Assembly (NCBI GenBank): GCA_035582835.1
Contig: JAYKAV010003109.1
Coordinates: 1 to 64,000 of the forward strand
Reading direction: 5' to 3'
Length of the DNA: 64,000 nt
DNA from: Phoebastria nigripes
Taxonomy: Eukaryota; Chordata; Aves; Procellariiformes; Diomedeidae
Shown: positions 49,423 through 60,425 of the stretch, piece by piece
Layout: each line of letters starts with the position of its first letter
Position numbering within the stretch: position 1 is the first letter of the stretch
Program-made: the position numbers and the translations under genes
The notes under the pieces: generated by a model
The model's input: the letters and a program-made list of their open reading frames with translations, nothing else
Told to the model about the DNA's origin: nothing
The model's database searches: none

Positions 49423-52220
49423 ATTTGGAGCCATGACACTTTACATCTGGTGAGGACTTGTGCCATAGGACTTTCAGACTGTGTTGAGATATGCTGGTTT
49501 CCACCCCCCTGAAAGGTGAAAACACTGAACCACCAAGTTTAGCAACATACTTAGGCGCCTCCTTTAAGTTAGAATACCCAGGAACATAAATTACTGTCAT
49601 CTAAATACATTTAAACTCATAACCAGAGCTAAAATGCTGTTACTTAAGTCAACATGCAAAAAACATTTTGCATTTCCCAGCAGGAGAAATTGCTTATAAG
49701 AACTTATATTTGTTAAAATTGCTTCAAGCATTCTCTGACAATCATAAAAAAGAATAGAAGTGACATTTCTCTGGATTCTGTCCATATAACTCTCTGTTGA
49801 TCTTGGTTAATTTTTAGATATATCCTTCTTTTGAGGTCACAAACTTAACAGTAATATCTACATTGCTTATATGGTGGTAAAGTATTAGAATCCATGTAAC
49901 ATCATTGGGTTTTTTAAACAATATTGCACCTTGCCATGGCAAGAGCCAATTACCATACTGAACAGACTATTTTGGAAATGAGTGGGTTGATTTTTCAATT
50001 CAGTCTGGAACGTAAATATAGCCGATGTATGTACACAAGAATTACTGTAAATGAAAATTCTGACTTTTTTTCAAAGCTTCTGGAAGGAAGCATTTTGTGT
50101 GATAATTCTCTCTATCATTTCATTTTACAAGAATCGTCTGGAGAAATTACTTTTAATCTATGTGAAATCATATACCTAGTGTTGTGAAGATGAAAACAAA
50201 TCTATAGTTCTTTATTTCCAAAGAAACCACCTTTGTCACTGATGTGTTTCACAGCACGACTGACAAAATTCAGGAAAAGGAGACATAATGGCAGATATTC
50301 TCAGTCCATTTAAAAACAAACACATACATATCCAACCTTGTATGAAAGCACTTTTGCCCTTGCAACACCTCATTTTAGACAATAATACTCGTACATTTTC
50401 TTCACATTAAAGAAAAAAAACATGCTTAGTAAATTTAACACCTGTGAAATATTTGTCTCCTAAATTTGGTCTCCTTCATGTGTCTCTCCCCCATGCAGTA
50501 TTTACTTTCAGTCTTTGCTATGCAGCTTTGACTTATCTGTTGAGGTGGGCAAAAAAGGATTCACAAAAATATACATGGCTTCTAATGCTGGTCCTGCAGT
50601 AGCCCTAGTATAAAATGCGTTAGTCCTCCATGACAAGCTCCATCTCTGTTATTTTAGACAACATCCCAACATCTTCACCAGGAACTAGAGGGGGAAGAAG
50701 CACCCAAGGAAGGTTATATTTTTTGGACCTCTTCCCACAAAGACATCTTCTCAATGGAGGAATTAAAATAAATCTTTTTAGACTAAAATGAGGAGGATTC
50801 CATAGAAACTATTCTAACAAGGTAATTGTGGCTTTCTATTCTCTTGGTTTCCTACAGCAGTATCCCAAGTGAACTATTATTGAATGACAAAAAATTAATT
50901 AAAGTCCAGGAGACTTGTGTGCTTTATCAGAAATCTTGATGGAAATATAAAATTAAGCACATTTTGCAGGTTCTTTTATTTCACGCAGTATTTCTTTCAA
51001 AGGGTGCTCATTACAACAGTGCTTCCAGTTCTGGCCCCAGGTCCCTGAGGAACTCATCAGTGGTCCTTCAGGGATCAATAGAAGACTTTTACTTAACTGT
51101 GAAACTGAGCCACCATTTACAAACAGGGGTCCTTGCAGGACAGAGGAGGTTGTTTCTGGGGAACTTGAAAGTGGAAAGAAGGAAATCAATATGTAGTTCT
51201 AAAAATAACTGTGTTCAGAGAAGAGAGGAAACAGTCATACAATGGGACATTTTATAATTGTTTACTGTGTGTGTTACAGTATCAGGCAGCAAGCACAGGG
51301 TTTTCTATGTCATGCATTAAGCAGAAGGCATTTTTCCCAATGGAAAATAATGCCAATAATTGATATATTAATTTTTAGCATGTTTCAGAAACAGCAATCA
51401 TTTTAAGAAAGAAATATCTAAGAAAAATTGGAAAGAAATGCTAAAAGACATGTAATTATCAGCTCCAGTTTCAAACATTGCTCTTTCTAATGAGTTATCT
51501 CATTTTAACTTTTTTTCATTGATCAGAGGACAGCCTCACAAGTTTACATTAAATGGTTTGTATTTACCTTAACTGGTTTGTAGAGTCACGTTGTAACTCG
51601 CCATTCAGCCTGGAGGCAAGTATCTCCTACAGTGGCGGGATAGCAGCAGTTAGCACCAGGTTCTCACAGATTGATCAGCTCTCACCTGGTTGTGTGAAGT
51701 TTGAAAAGTGCTTAATGCTTCACATTTTGGAAAATCAAGTCATCTCTGTTTTGAATTCCTTATCCTCCTGAAATTTAAAAATCCATTGCTAGATGCCCAA
51801 TCAACCCCCAAATTCTTTTGAGAATCTGCCCAGACTATTGCTCAGATTATGGTAGTATACCTGAAATCTGTTACACAGACATGAATAGGCAGAGCCTTTA
51901 TTAAAAAAACAATTTATTTTTGAGATTTTGGCATAGATTAATGCTCGCAGGGAAGAGAGGATCAAATCTCTTAAACCGGATGCTCAGTGGGAGCTTCTGT
52001 TACAAAGATCCTTGCAATGACATCTTTAGCTAGGTTGGGCAAGACCCCCTGAACCACTGGTCTGCTTGGCTCCTAAAATCCAGCTGGCCCATGGTCTTGA
52101 TGTGACCACTCTGGCACATGCATGGCCATTGCAACTGGCTACTTTAAACTGCATTAAAAACACCTCCTAAGTATCTTACATACAAAAGACTGTCCTGCGT
52201 GACCTTTTCTGCCTCTGCAG
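49423..52220. other. Gene-free stretch
   Basis: A/T-rich, no known repeat. Frames up to 97 codons on both strands overlap one another at 50953-51257 and show no motif. Confidence 0.5.
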
Positions 52221-52316
52221 GAACAGTTTCTATTGATTATTTAGAAGTGTCTTATCTCTTGTACAATTTCATCAATTTTGCAGCAGGAACCCCCTGGGGG
52301 AGTGACTGGAAGGAAG
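52221..52316 (+). other. Exon-like open segment, 96 bp, symmetric phase (speculative)
   Basis: A strong acceptor (CTTTTCTGCCTCTGCAG) precedes an open frame that runs to AAGGAAG|GTATAG. Entry and exit are both phase 1, so the segment could be skipped or included without shifting frame. The peptide (TVSIDYLEVSYLLYNF, then a Trp-containing end) matches no family I know. Chance remains likely. Confidence 0.15.
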
Positions 52317-53509
52317 GTATAGATTCTCCACCACAGATGTTGATCTCCACATTTAAGGACATAAATCAGTCTATGCACAGCATAGCCAAAGAAATTCTTT
52401 ATTTGTTTAGAATTTTTTTCAGAAATCTTCATTAAATTTATGTAATTAAAATATTTATCAAAACATCATCAGAATACAGCTGTTAAAAAGCACCTGTATC
52501 TGAGAAACTAAAATATTTCTGCAGTACACGCTGCACCACAAAACGCAGTAGTTACCCATAGAGCACAAGAGAAGCTTTCTCCCATTTATATTACCTTTTT
52601 TTTTTTTCACCTTTTAAGAACTTGTATCCTCTTTGTCATTGAAGAAAAACACAATGTCCTCAAAATAAAAGCCCTGCAAAATCGCATCAATGATAATATT
52701 TAACAAAAATCACAAATTCCTAGTTGTAGAGTTTTCCTCCTCTCTTCCTTGCTTTAACAGTCAATAAAATGTTAGTTTAAAAAAAACCCTAAACCAACCC
52801 AAATCAGGGAATAATGGGAGAAAAAAACACTGCTTTAATATAAACAACAACAACAACAACAAAACTGAGTAAAAATTTCTAAACTACCAAAGTGTCTTAG
52901 AAGCTTCATCCCATTTTCAAAAGACACGAAGGGGAAGTAGTAACCTAGGACTCTCGGTGAATTTAGGGAAGCATATTTAGACAGACGTGTACAAACTCCT
53001 CTAGTTACGCTCCACACTAACTAGCTGCAGATCACCCCATTCTAGAAGTTATACATCTGCATTAATATTTTGTTTAGGGAGAGCTAATGTACCATGATAG
53101 AGCAACTGGATGGTTTCTAGTTTGGAGATTGCTTGCGTTCAGCCACAGGAGATAAGGATCGCCTGCACAGGAGCAGACACACTTCATGCATTGTGGGAAC
53201 TGTCATCCCTAAGGCTGAAGTCAGTAGGCTTCAGGCCTCTAAACTGGGATGTGTTTTCACAAGTGCTTTATGCTAATCCAGGTCCATGCTGCTGGTGAAA
53301 GGGATGGCTCAAAGCTCTTTCCCCTGGGTATGTTCCTGCCCTTTCCACTTCGGTCAGCACTACCTGTGTGCAGCCATGTCATGGGCTGGACCAAACAAAA
53401 ATACCCACCTATTGGATCCCATACTGCTTAAACCAATGATTTAGTGGGCTTTGGGACACAAGTATGAAAGAGGCATAAATGTCCTGCCTTTTTTTTTTTT
53501 TTTCTACAG
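52317..53509. other. Gene-free stretch with (CAA)n
   Basis: A (CAA)n microsatellite lies at 52842-52863. 53100-53450 is GC-richer, with two overlapping open frames of about 60 codons without recognisable content. Confidence 0.45.
52842..52863 (+). repeat. (CAA)n microsatellite
   Basis: Six to seven tandem CAA units. Confidence 0.88.
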
Positions 53510-53671
53510 AACACCGCTTCTGCTTTTCAGATACCAGAAAATGAGAAAGGAAATAGACAGGAAAGGTTTTCCTTTACCTCAGCAATCAAACTATGCAGTT
53601 GCAGAACAAGTCCACACTTTCAACCACTATGAAAACTGCCAGTATATCATGGTTAACCCGGTTGCATAGTT
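53510..53671 (+). other. Candidate terminal coding exon (unidentified)
   Basis: Fifteen T residues and CTACAG form a strong splice acceptor ending at 53509; a second usable acceptor, CTTCTGCTTTTCAG, ends at 53530. Both enter the same frame in phase 2. The frame then stays open for about 47 to 53 codons and closes at TAG 53669-53671. The peptide has a plausible C-terminal look: a basic start (YQKMRKEIDRKGF), then a polar, aromatic segment (NHYENCQYIMVNPVA at the very end). Possible polyadenylation signals (AATAAA) occur only 1.2 to 1.5 kb downstream. I cannot name a protein and see no upstream exon that clearly joins it. The segment is the most gene-like piece in the window but is short enough to arise by chance. 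Confidence 0.25.
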
Positions 53672-54379
53672 AATTGGCCTTAAGAGACTGGGAAGGCTGG
53701 TTTGAGAGGGCTGCTGCTGTCACTGATGGATTTTAGCGACCTGACAGAGACAAGCTTCTGCATCTTTTGCAATTTTTTTGTCACCTGTGTGTTAAGTAGT
53801 GCAATAATTGTCTCTCTGTTTTGCCTCTTCTAAATTTGTATATATTGTTATTTTAAGACAAAGAAAGTGACTGAGTCAGGTGGACCTTTCTGGTGAAAAG
53901 AAACCACTGAGCCTCCTGCAAGTGCTGGAAGAAGGGAGCAAGTGCAGGGAGCAAGTCCTCTGTAAATGATGCTGAAATCTAGAAAATGTTGGGGAACAGG
54001 GTGCAAAAAGCCTACTGTTAGACAGAACTTCTTCATCTCCCAGAGGGAGCTGTGTAGGGTTTGCTACCATTCAAAGTTGGCTAAAATCCAGCCTGGAAAC
54101 ACAAACCTTTCTGCAAGGACACTGAAGTTGGGGAAAAAGTTGGTTATAAAGCCTTTACTCTCCTTTTCTGGCTAACCCGCCTTGTCTGGCTTTCTCTCTT
54201 TGAAAAGTTAAACCAACTAGTTTATAGTCTAAAAACCCATGAATTTTCTTTAACATAAAAATCTTTTGATCTTCCTTGGGAAGCTCATTGTCAGAAAAAA
54301 AAAGGTCTAGACAGCTCTGCCTGCTGGTTTGGGGCCTCATAATAGTTATCTCCTCCCTGTATTACCAGGCACCTAGCAG
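53672..54379. other. Gene-free stretch
   Basis: No gene or known repeat. If the preceding segment is a real last exon this would be its 3' untranslated region. Confidence 0.4.
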
Positions 54380-55858
54380 TTGTAAGCAGTGACCCTCTGT
54401 CCCTGCAGACCCTGTCAGGGTACATCTGGTGTAAGGAAGAAGCAGAAGAACAAGTCTAAAAACAGAACAAAAGAGAAAGATGAAGAGTGAAGGGAGTATG
54501 GATTTATGCAATCTAGGAAGTACAGCAGACAACTGGAAGAAATTAAAGTAAGAGCTTTGTCTCCTTATGAAGTCAGGTGGAGACACACTAAAGAAAATTG
54601 TCTTCTTTTCTTAACATAACTCTTCAGATACTCAGAAGCTGTTTAGCAGTCTATAGATAAATTAAAGAAGTTGAAACCAATTACCAGTTTAGCCTATAGA
54701 ATTTGAAAATATTGCTCTTCTAGAAAGAATTATTTTAGAAAGTGAAGAATTCCATCTGAGAACACCAGGAGAGTAAGAAACTTGAGGAAGAAACTTGTGA
54801 AGCCTTTTCAACAAATCTGAAATCCAGTCCAAGTCCCGTTGAATTAGACAGCTTACGAAATCATAATCTGAGGTCAAACAGTAATGGCATTAGAAATTAA
54901 GACCTGAGAAAAAGAGCGCTAGGAGATCTTAACTAAGATTAATAAAATACTAAACAATTAATTAATTAATAAAAGAAGGCAGTATCATAAAGAATAGAAT
55001 GAAAACAGATGGACAGAAACCTATGGTCCTGGTTAGTAAACATCAGGACTTATGGAACAGGAAAAAGGAAAACAGAGCTGAAGGCTCTGAAGAAGAGATA
55101 TCTGCAAAATACTACTGGAATGAGTTGATATAAGATAGCATGAAAGGTTAGTCAAAATCTTTACGAGGAAATAAACCCTGAGCAGTACTCTATGCTTGGA
55201 CGGGGTCATTATACTTGAAATGAAAACATTTTGCAGTCAAAGAACTGAAACTACCTAAAGAGAAACGAAATATTCATCGTATGTACAGTGAACAAAGAAC
55301 AAAACTCCTTTATGGTAACTGTTCAAGAGAAAGCCACATTCAGAGGCTGCGTTTATCTCCTTGAATATGAAAAAGCTTCATGACTTACAATTTAGACACT
55401 GATACATAAGTTAATATGATCTCCTGTATTTCATTAAATGGTTTTGATAGAAAAAAAAGAGAGTCATATTGAACATGGAGAGAGAAAACTCAGATTGTGC
55501 AGTGGGGGAAACACTCTTACTGTGAGTGAACATGAGCTAGTTGCAAAACAAAATCCTCAAAAAGTGGTTTGCATTGTTTCAGGAAATAGTATCTCTCCTT
55601 GGATTGAAAACATGGCAGACTCTACAGCTCATTGAAAGAAATGCTTTGGAAGAAAAGGGACAGGCAACGAAGATTTTAAAAATAACTAAAAAGAATGCAA
55701 AATTACAGAAAGGCGCAGAAATAGCTAGCAAACAGGCAAAGGACAGGAAGACAAAAGTAAAAAAAAATGGTAGCAATAAAAAAAAAGTGGCAAAGACAAG
55801 AGCAGAAAGTGATGCTACGTGTGTAAATACACTCAAAGACAATTTAGATCAATGATCA
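54380..55858 (+). other. Purine-rich strand-asymmetric block with Lys-rich frame
   Basis: The + strand is strongly A/G-rich for almost 1.5 kb, quite unlike the flanks. At its right end an open frame (55541-55855) encodes a C-terminal run very rich in Lys and Ala (for example KVKKNGSNKKKVAKTRAESD) after an acceptor-like TTGCATTGTTTCAG ending at 55581. A-rich DNA yields Lys codons and few stops, so the frame may be a composition effect. Alternatives are an old retrocopy or a non-coding RNA. An (AATT)n run lies at 54957-54972. Confidence 0.3.
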
Positions 55859-57797
55859 TAAGAGTACCTTATGTGTTGAATCTTCTCTTATGAGACAGTG
55901 AGTAGGTACAGGTTCAAGGTTATTCTCCTTGTTATCCAGAAGCTGACGTATTTCAAAATGCAAGTCTCTAGCATGTAAGATCAATAACATCGATATGTAT
56001 CGGAGTTTGCACCTTGGCTGGGGTGAGAACAGACAGTGGACTACAACTTGATTATTATGCATTTAAAAGTTGTGTTAGTGAATGTGATTTTAAGTGTATT
56101 TTAAAATTCAAGCTTCAGCTACATATATTCTACAAGCCTGTAGAAACTAGTATCAGTGTGGCAAAGCTCAGACTTTTGTTTGGCACCATAAAATTGGCAT
56201 CCTCAAAATGAGAATAATGGATAACTTCTCAATATTGAATAAATATTCAATAGAAGGCTTAAAGGGAGACTGCCTGATTATATAATAGCTTATATTTTAT
56301 TTTTAGAAATGTTATGCCCACAAAAAGAGCGGGGAAAAAGTACTATTGATAGCTGGCCACCTGAGCTAGCTTTTGCAGACACAAGAGAGTACGCATGTGA
56401 TACTATTCAGAACAGCTAAAGCTGAAATGGCAGGAAAGACTAAATCTTTTCACGTTGCTCCTGACTTCTGCACAGAAAAGAGAAACCACTCTCAGCTTCT
56501 TCCAGAGAAGGTGATGGAAAAAGAAATGGACATTCAGAATTTAAGGTCTGACACAGAGTAGGCAGGGGAGGAGATGCTGCAGGAAACAGCCAGGAGAGAG
56601 CTAAACCTTACTTTACCCTGAGGTGCCTTGGATGTTGCAAGACAGGGCAAGCTCACAGGCTGCCTGTGAGGCCTTGACATGAGGCTCAGAGTGCCAGTCC
56701 CGGCTCACTTTTCTCTTCTGTTCTCCACCTTGAGACACAGTCTTCTGTGTGCCTAACCCCATCCGCCGAAGGTCAGGCAGCCCTGCTCTGCCTCCCTCCA
56801 CCTCCCGCTTCTAACTGCTCCCCTGCCTTGCCTCATGTGCAGAAACTGGGTTGTCTCCAGGGAGGAAGGTCTGCACAGTAATCTGGCAGAAAACATGTTG
56901 CTTTAGTGGGTTTGTTTTCCACCAGGCCAATGAGCCAGCTGAGCAATCCCAGGCTCACAGAACCTCCCTTACAGCTTAGTTAACCTGATTCATTCATTAA
57001 AGAATCATTCACTCACCTTATTAGTTCTGACAAAAGGTACCCTGAGAATATTACATGATGTACAACAGTGCATTTTAGCACTGTCTTCATGCACTGGCAT
57101 GTGCCCTATCATTTCTGTACTCAGACTACATCACTGGAATAACTATAGCAAGATCTGTATCTAGAGTGGGAAAAAAGACATGGTCTCCTGCCAAGAAGGG
57201 AGTGAGGGGTTGGGAGAGGGAGAGAGATTAAAAAAAACCCAATCCACCAAGAATCACAAATCTGTTGACTAAAATGTCAACCGCTCATTCCAACGGCTGA
57301 GATTTTTTAAAGGGTTCTGCACTGGTCTAACGTCTTTCCTCACTAAAATCTCACATTGGGATATTTCATGGATAAAACTTACCCTGGCACAAGAAAATGT
57401 GAGCTGTAAGAAATAAGTGGCATGTATATTTTGGAGAAGTTGAGAATAAGCATACCAATTCACTGCTTATTAGAAATTGGTTTATCCAAGGGCTGGTCAC
57501 CTAAGCAACCTAATTACGCTATGCATGCAATCTGCTTCCATTGAACGTTTAATATTGATCATTTTATGTGACCGCTATATACCGAGACATAGACCACCTC
57601 TGGTGTCTGGATGTGTGCCATGACTTTCTAAGATAGATGAGGTTTACTGTTATTCTATGCAGGAGAGTAAAAAAATTTGTAACTCAGACTCTCTGATTTA
57701 CCATTGTGATCTTGTATACTTTCTTCCCAATGGCTATGTACAGAATATAATTACAACCTGTCATCTTTTTTTTTTTTTTTTTTTTTTCCTCTTGTAG
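55859..57797. other. Gene-free stretch
   Basis: A GC-richer patch at 56560-56860 contains only short frames. A 22-base poly-T (57766-57787) closes the stretch. No known repeat. Confidence 0.45.
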
Positions 57798-58272
57798 GAA
57801 AAATGTAATTTGGCTGAAGCTAAATGTTTTGTGAAAATGAATCAATTTCAATTAAACATTTGCTGGGATGAATTCTTATATGCAGAAGGCTTGGATGGAG
57901 AGCTAGGAAAGGACAGGTTGTGGAAAGAACCTCTCAGATCTGAAATAACAATTGCTTGAATCAGAATGGGCAAAAATTAATAAAACCTCTCTGCTCCAAA
58001 AGAGGCAAAGCAAAGACTTGAGTTCAGCCATTCTCACTCCATGCTTTAAATACTCAGTAGTAGACAGTGTGAAGTCTTTCTTCCTCTGTGAAAACCTAGT
58101 CTCACATTCATTTTACTGCAAAATGAAATCGGCTTCAGACCTTCGATGTTTCATAAAATGGATTTGCTTTCCCACTTTAATTATAACAGTGCCTTACTTA
58201 GATAGTTGGCCAGCTTTTTGTCACCACACGACCAATGTCTTATGTGAGAAAATCCTTCCTACTGCATGCTAA
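57798..58272 (+). other. Exon-like segment after strong acceptor, two overlapping frames (speculative)
   Basis: Poly-T (57766-57787) and CCTCTTGTAG make a strong acceptor ending at 57797. An open frame follows for 53 codons to TGA 57957-57959 (it begins EKCNLAEAKCFVKMNQF). A second frame, shifted by one base, is open from 57949 to the TAA ending at 58272. Together 475 bases are open on this strand with one frame change. No family is recognised and there is no donor site or start context. It may be a decayed exon or chance. Confidence 0.2.
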
Positions 58273-59570
58273 TTGGAAAGATGTAGCCCACACTAAACCT
58301 CCTTCAAGTCAGACAACAAAAGAGATTAGTACAATGCACAGTTACATTTCTGCTTTCAGTGGCTTTCCTAATATTTTATTTATTTGAAGAAATGACCGTT
58401 CAAAGAATAATGATGAACTTCTTAGATGAGCAAAGGAGCCTCAGGAAGGATAGATAGAATAGTGAATCAATCAGGTGGGACAGATATCTTTTCCAGTGAG
58501 CTGACACACACACATATATATATATTTTTTTTTTTTCCTTTTTAAGATGCAAGGGTCCAGTTCAGTACTGCTTAAACTGTGCTGTTTAGACATAGCCACC
58601 AGGTCAGATAAAAATCTGATTGGCATCGGTCCACTGCTGGTGTGACCACGGCTAAAGTACCGTATTGTCTCAAGCGAGGAACCCCAACCTAGAAATGCCA
58701 ATATAGCCAATAACTTCTATTAATTCTTGCTCTGTACACATTTACAGTAAATTCTAGTTCTTAACACAATTATGATTTTAAAAGAAGAGATAACTGAATC
58801 TAGATCAATGCTTTCCCTAACTCAGTCTTTTTAAGTGTTTATCAGAAAAGTAACTTTTTGGTTGACTTTTCTTTTTTTGAAAACTACTGCATTACCNTAA
58901 TGGCTGTAATGTTCATGCTACTAAAAGGATCTACTAAAAGGTTCAAATGTTTAGTGCAATAATTTCTGTAACAGTATATCTTAAAAAGAAAGAAAGAAAA
59001 AATAGAAATAAATAATTTAACTTCTTTTTGAAGGTCATAGCTAGCACTGCTAGGCAAATGGTCTAGTCTAATATGAGTGCTGGGCAGGGGGGGCTGAGAA
59101 AAAAGGGAAAGAACCATCTACAAGAATGCTTATTAAAATGTGAAAACAATTGATTGTGCCCTTTCTCTGGGGGCACTTTAACAATTTTTTACATTTGACC
59201 TTCACTGCTAGGCCATACAAACTATGAATTCATAGCATAACTAATTACCTGATTGATCACATAGTACATAAAACTGTAAAAGCCACGTGGTTGCACAGTT
59301 NGAATGGCACAGGATGCAGCTACGTGTGTAATTCCTCACTGTGCCAGTTCAGTGTGCTAAAGCCCAAACAATTGGTGCACACCACGCTATTCACTCTCTA
59401 TCAGTTACTTGCGTGTTTCAAATACACTCACGCACATACACGGGTATGTATAGAGATACGCTCACACATTTGAGTTCCTCAAATGATGCAAAAAGGCACT
59501 GCTTAATTGTTCTCTCTCGGGGGAAGAAAAAAAAGAAAAAAGGGGGGGAAAAAAAAAGTCATCGAAGAGG
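58273..59570. other. Gene-free stretch upstream of the CpG patch
   Basis: Contains a (CA)n(TA)n(T)n microsatellite at 58503-58537. CpG dinucleotides begin to appear from about 59400. Ambiguous bases lie at 58897 and 59301. Confidence 0.45.
58503..58537 (+). repeat. (CA)n(TA)n(T)n microsatellite
   Basis: Compound tract: five CA units, six AT units, then poly-T. Confidence 0.88.
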
Positions 59571-59572
59571 CA

Positions 59573-59580
59573 TATAAATA
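59573..59580 (+). promoter_or_regulatory. TATA box before CpG-rich patch
   Basis: TATAAATA, about 25 to 35 bases before the abrupt start of CpG-rich sequence, which is the spacing expected between a TATA box and a transcription start. If it works, transcription would go rightward. Confidence 0.35.
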
Positions 59581-59595
59581 AACCTGAATAGCAGC

Positions 59596-59790
59596 TCTCG
59601 CGTATCCCTGTGCGCTGAGGGGAGCCGCACCCTTCCTTTGGTCCCCAGGGCGGGAGTGCCGCCCCGCACCGCCCCGCGCCCCCCGGCCCGGCGGCCACGC
59701 GGGATGGTGGCAGCGCCCTGCGCCACCGCCGCTGTTGCCTTTGCAGCGCTCGCCCCCTACCTCCACCCCTTTCGTTACTAAAGCCACGGC
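59596..59790. promoter_or_regulatory. Short CpG island, candidate promoter
   Basis: About 195 bases with roughly two-thirds G+C and about 23 CpG dinucleotides by my count, in a region otherwise almost free of CpG. It is not explained by any repeat I recognise. Unmethylated CpG-rich patches in vertebrates usually mark promoters. The orientation is undecided: a TATA box lies on the left (+ strand), while open frames of 108 and 126 codons on the minus strand overlap the patch but are composition effects. It is at the lower size limit for an island. Confidence 0.5.
59704..59781 (+). CDS. Short ORF (25 codons) in the CpG patch, speculative
   Basis: An ATG with good context (GCGGGATGG: G at -3 and +4) opens a frame that closes at TAA 59779-59781. 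The peptide starts MVAAPCATAAVAFAALAPYL and is hydrophobic and alanine-rich, somewhat like a signal segment. If transcription starts at about 59605 this would be an early ATG in the RNA. There is no conservation evidence, and a GC-rich patch gives such frames easily. No family assigned. Confidence 0.12.
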   Translation: MVAAPCATAAVAFAALAPYLHPFRY

Positions 59791-60054
59791 ATGCATGCCC
59801 ACATCTTGAATGCAAGGCAGACAGCACATCCCATTTCTTCAACAGACTGTCTGTCTGTGACCACCCCTTTTACCCTAAAGCGATGAGTTTTAGCAAAATA
59901 CGTAACCTATGTGAGACCAATGTATATTTGATGTATTCCCACCATAGGCCAAGATGTTTCATTCTTTTTTCTGCATCATGCTGGTGTTCCTGAATGATGT
60001 TTCCCATTTCTGGATGCTGCTCCGCTCTGATGCAAAGCAGTAATCATCAAGTGA
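59791..60054. other. Spacer between CpG patch and CR1
   Basis: Nothing recognised. Confidence 0.5.
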
Positions 60055-60209
60055 ATTGTCGGAGTCACCATCCCTGGAGGTATTTAAAAGACATGTAGAT
60101 GTGGGGTTTAAGGACATGGTTTGATGGTGGACTTGGCAGTGTTAGGTTAATGGTTGGACTTGATGCTCTTAAAGGTCCTTTCCAACCTAAATGATTCTAT
60201 GATTCTATG
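60055..60209 (+). mobile_element. CR1 LINE 3' end with ATTCTATG tail
   Basis: Holds the last 20 codons of CR1 ORF2 intact (ESPSLEVFKRHVDVGFKDMV) and their TGA stop, then the 3' untranslated region (GGTTGGACTTGATG, AAAGGTCCTTTCCAACC) and two tandem ATTCTATG octamers at 60194-60209, which are the CR1 3' terminus. It is 5'-truncated and little diverged, so fairly young compared with the other LINE pieces here. Confidence 0.95.
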
Positions 60210-60309
60210 TGCTGCGTCCTGATTGAAGGAGTAGAANTGTTAGCAAAGGTTACAGTTGTAACATATATCTGGGGAATAAGTGAGGAGAGTCATGCACAAA
60301 GTACAAATG

Positions 60310-60425
60310 AAACATCATAATAGGTTCATACTAAGTCAAACCTAATCTAAGGCCCATGTGGTTTCGCATTCTGTCTCAGGATAGGCCAAAGGAAGGTATC
60401 CAGAGAATACAAAAATGAAAAAATT
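60310..60425 (+). mobile_element. Ancient CR1/L3-type LINE 3' tail (relic)
   Basis: The order of words TTCATACTAAGTCAAACC, AAGGCCCAT, GCATTCTGTCTC, TAGGCCA, CCAGAG matches the old amniote CR1-family tail, which reads approximately CATACTGGGTCAGACC, AAGGTCCAT, CAGTATCCTGTCTC, AGTGGCCA, CCAGAG. Divergence is high. The subfamily name is uncertain. Confidence 0.5.

Noticed and set aside
53966..54175. Possible CR1-like reading in AACTTCTTCATCTCCCAGAG
   Set aside because: Resemblance is limited to a few words and the order of CR1 motifs is missing.
59462..59842. 126- and 108-codon minus-strand frames over the CpG patch
   Set aside because: GC-rich DNA has few stops; the peptides are Arg/Gly/Pro-rich on one side and Phe-rich from a homopolymer on the other, with no domain.
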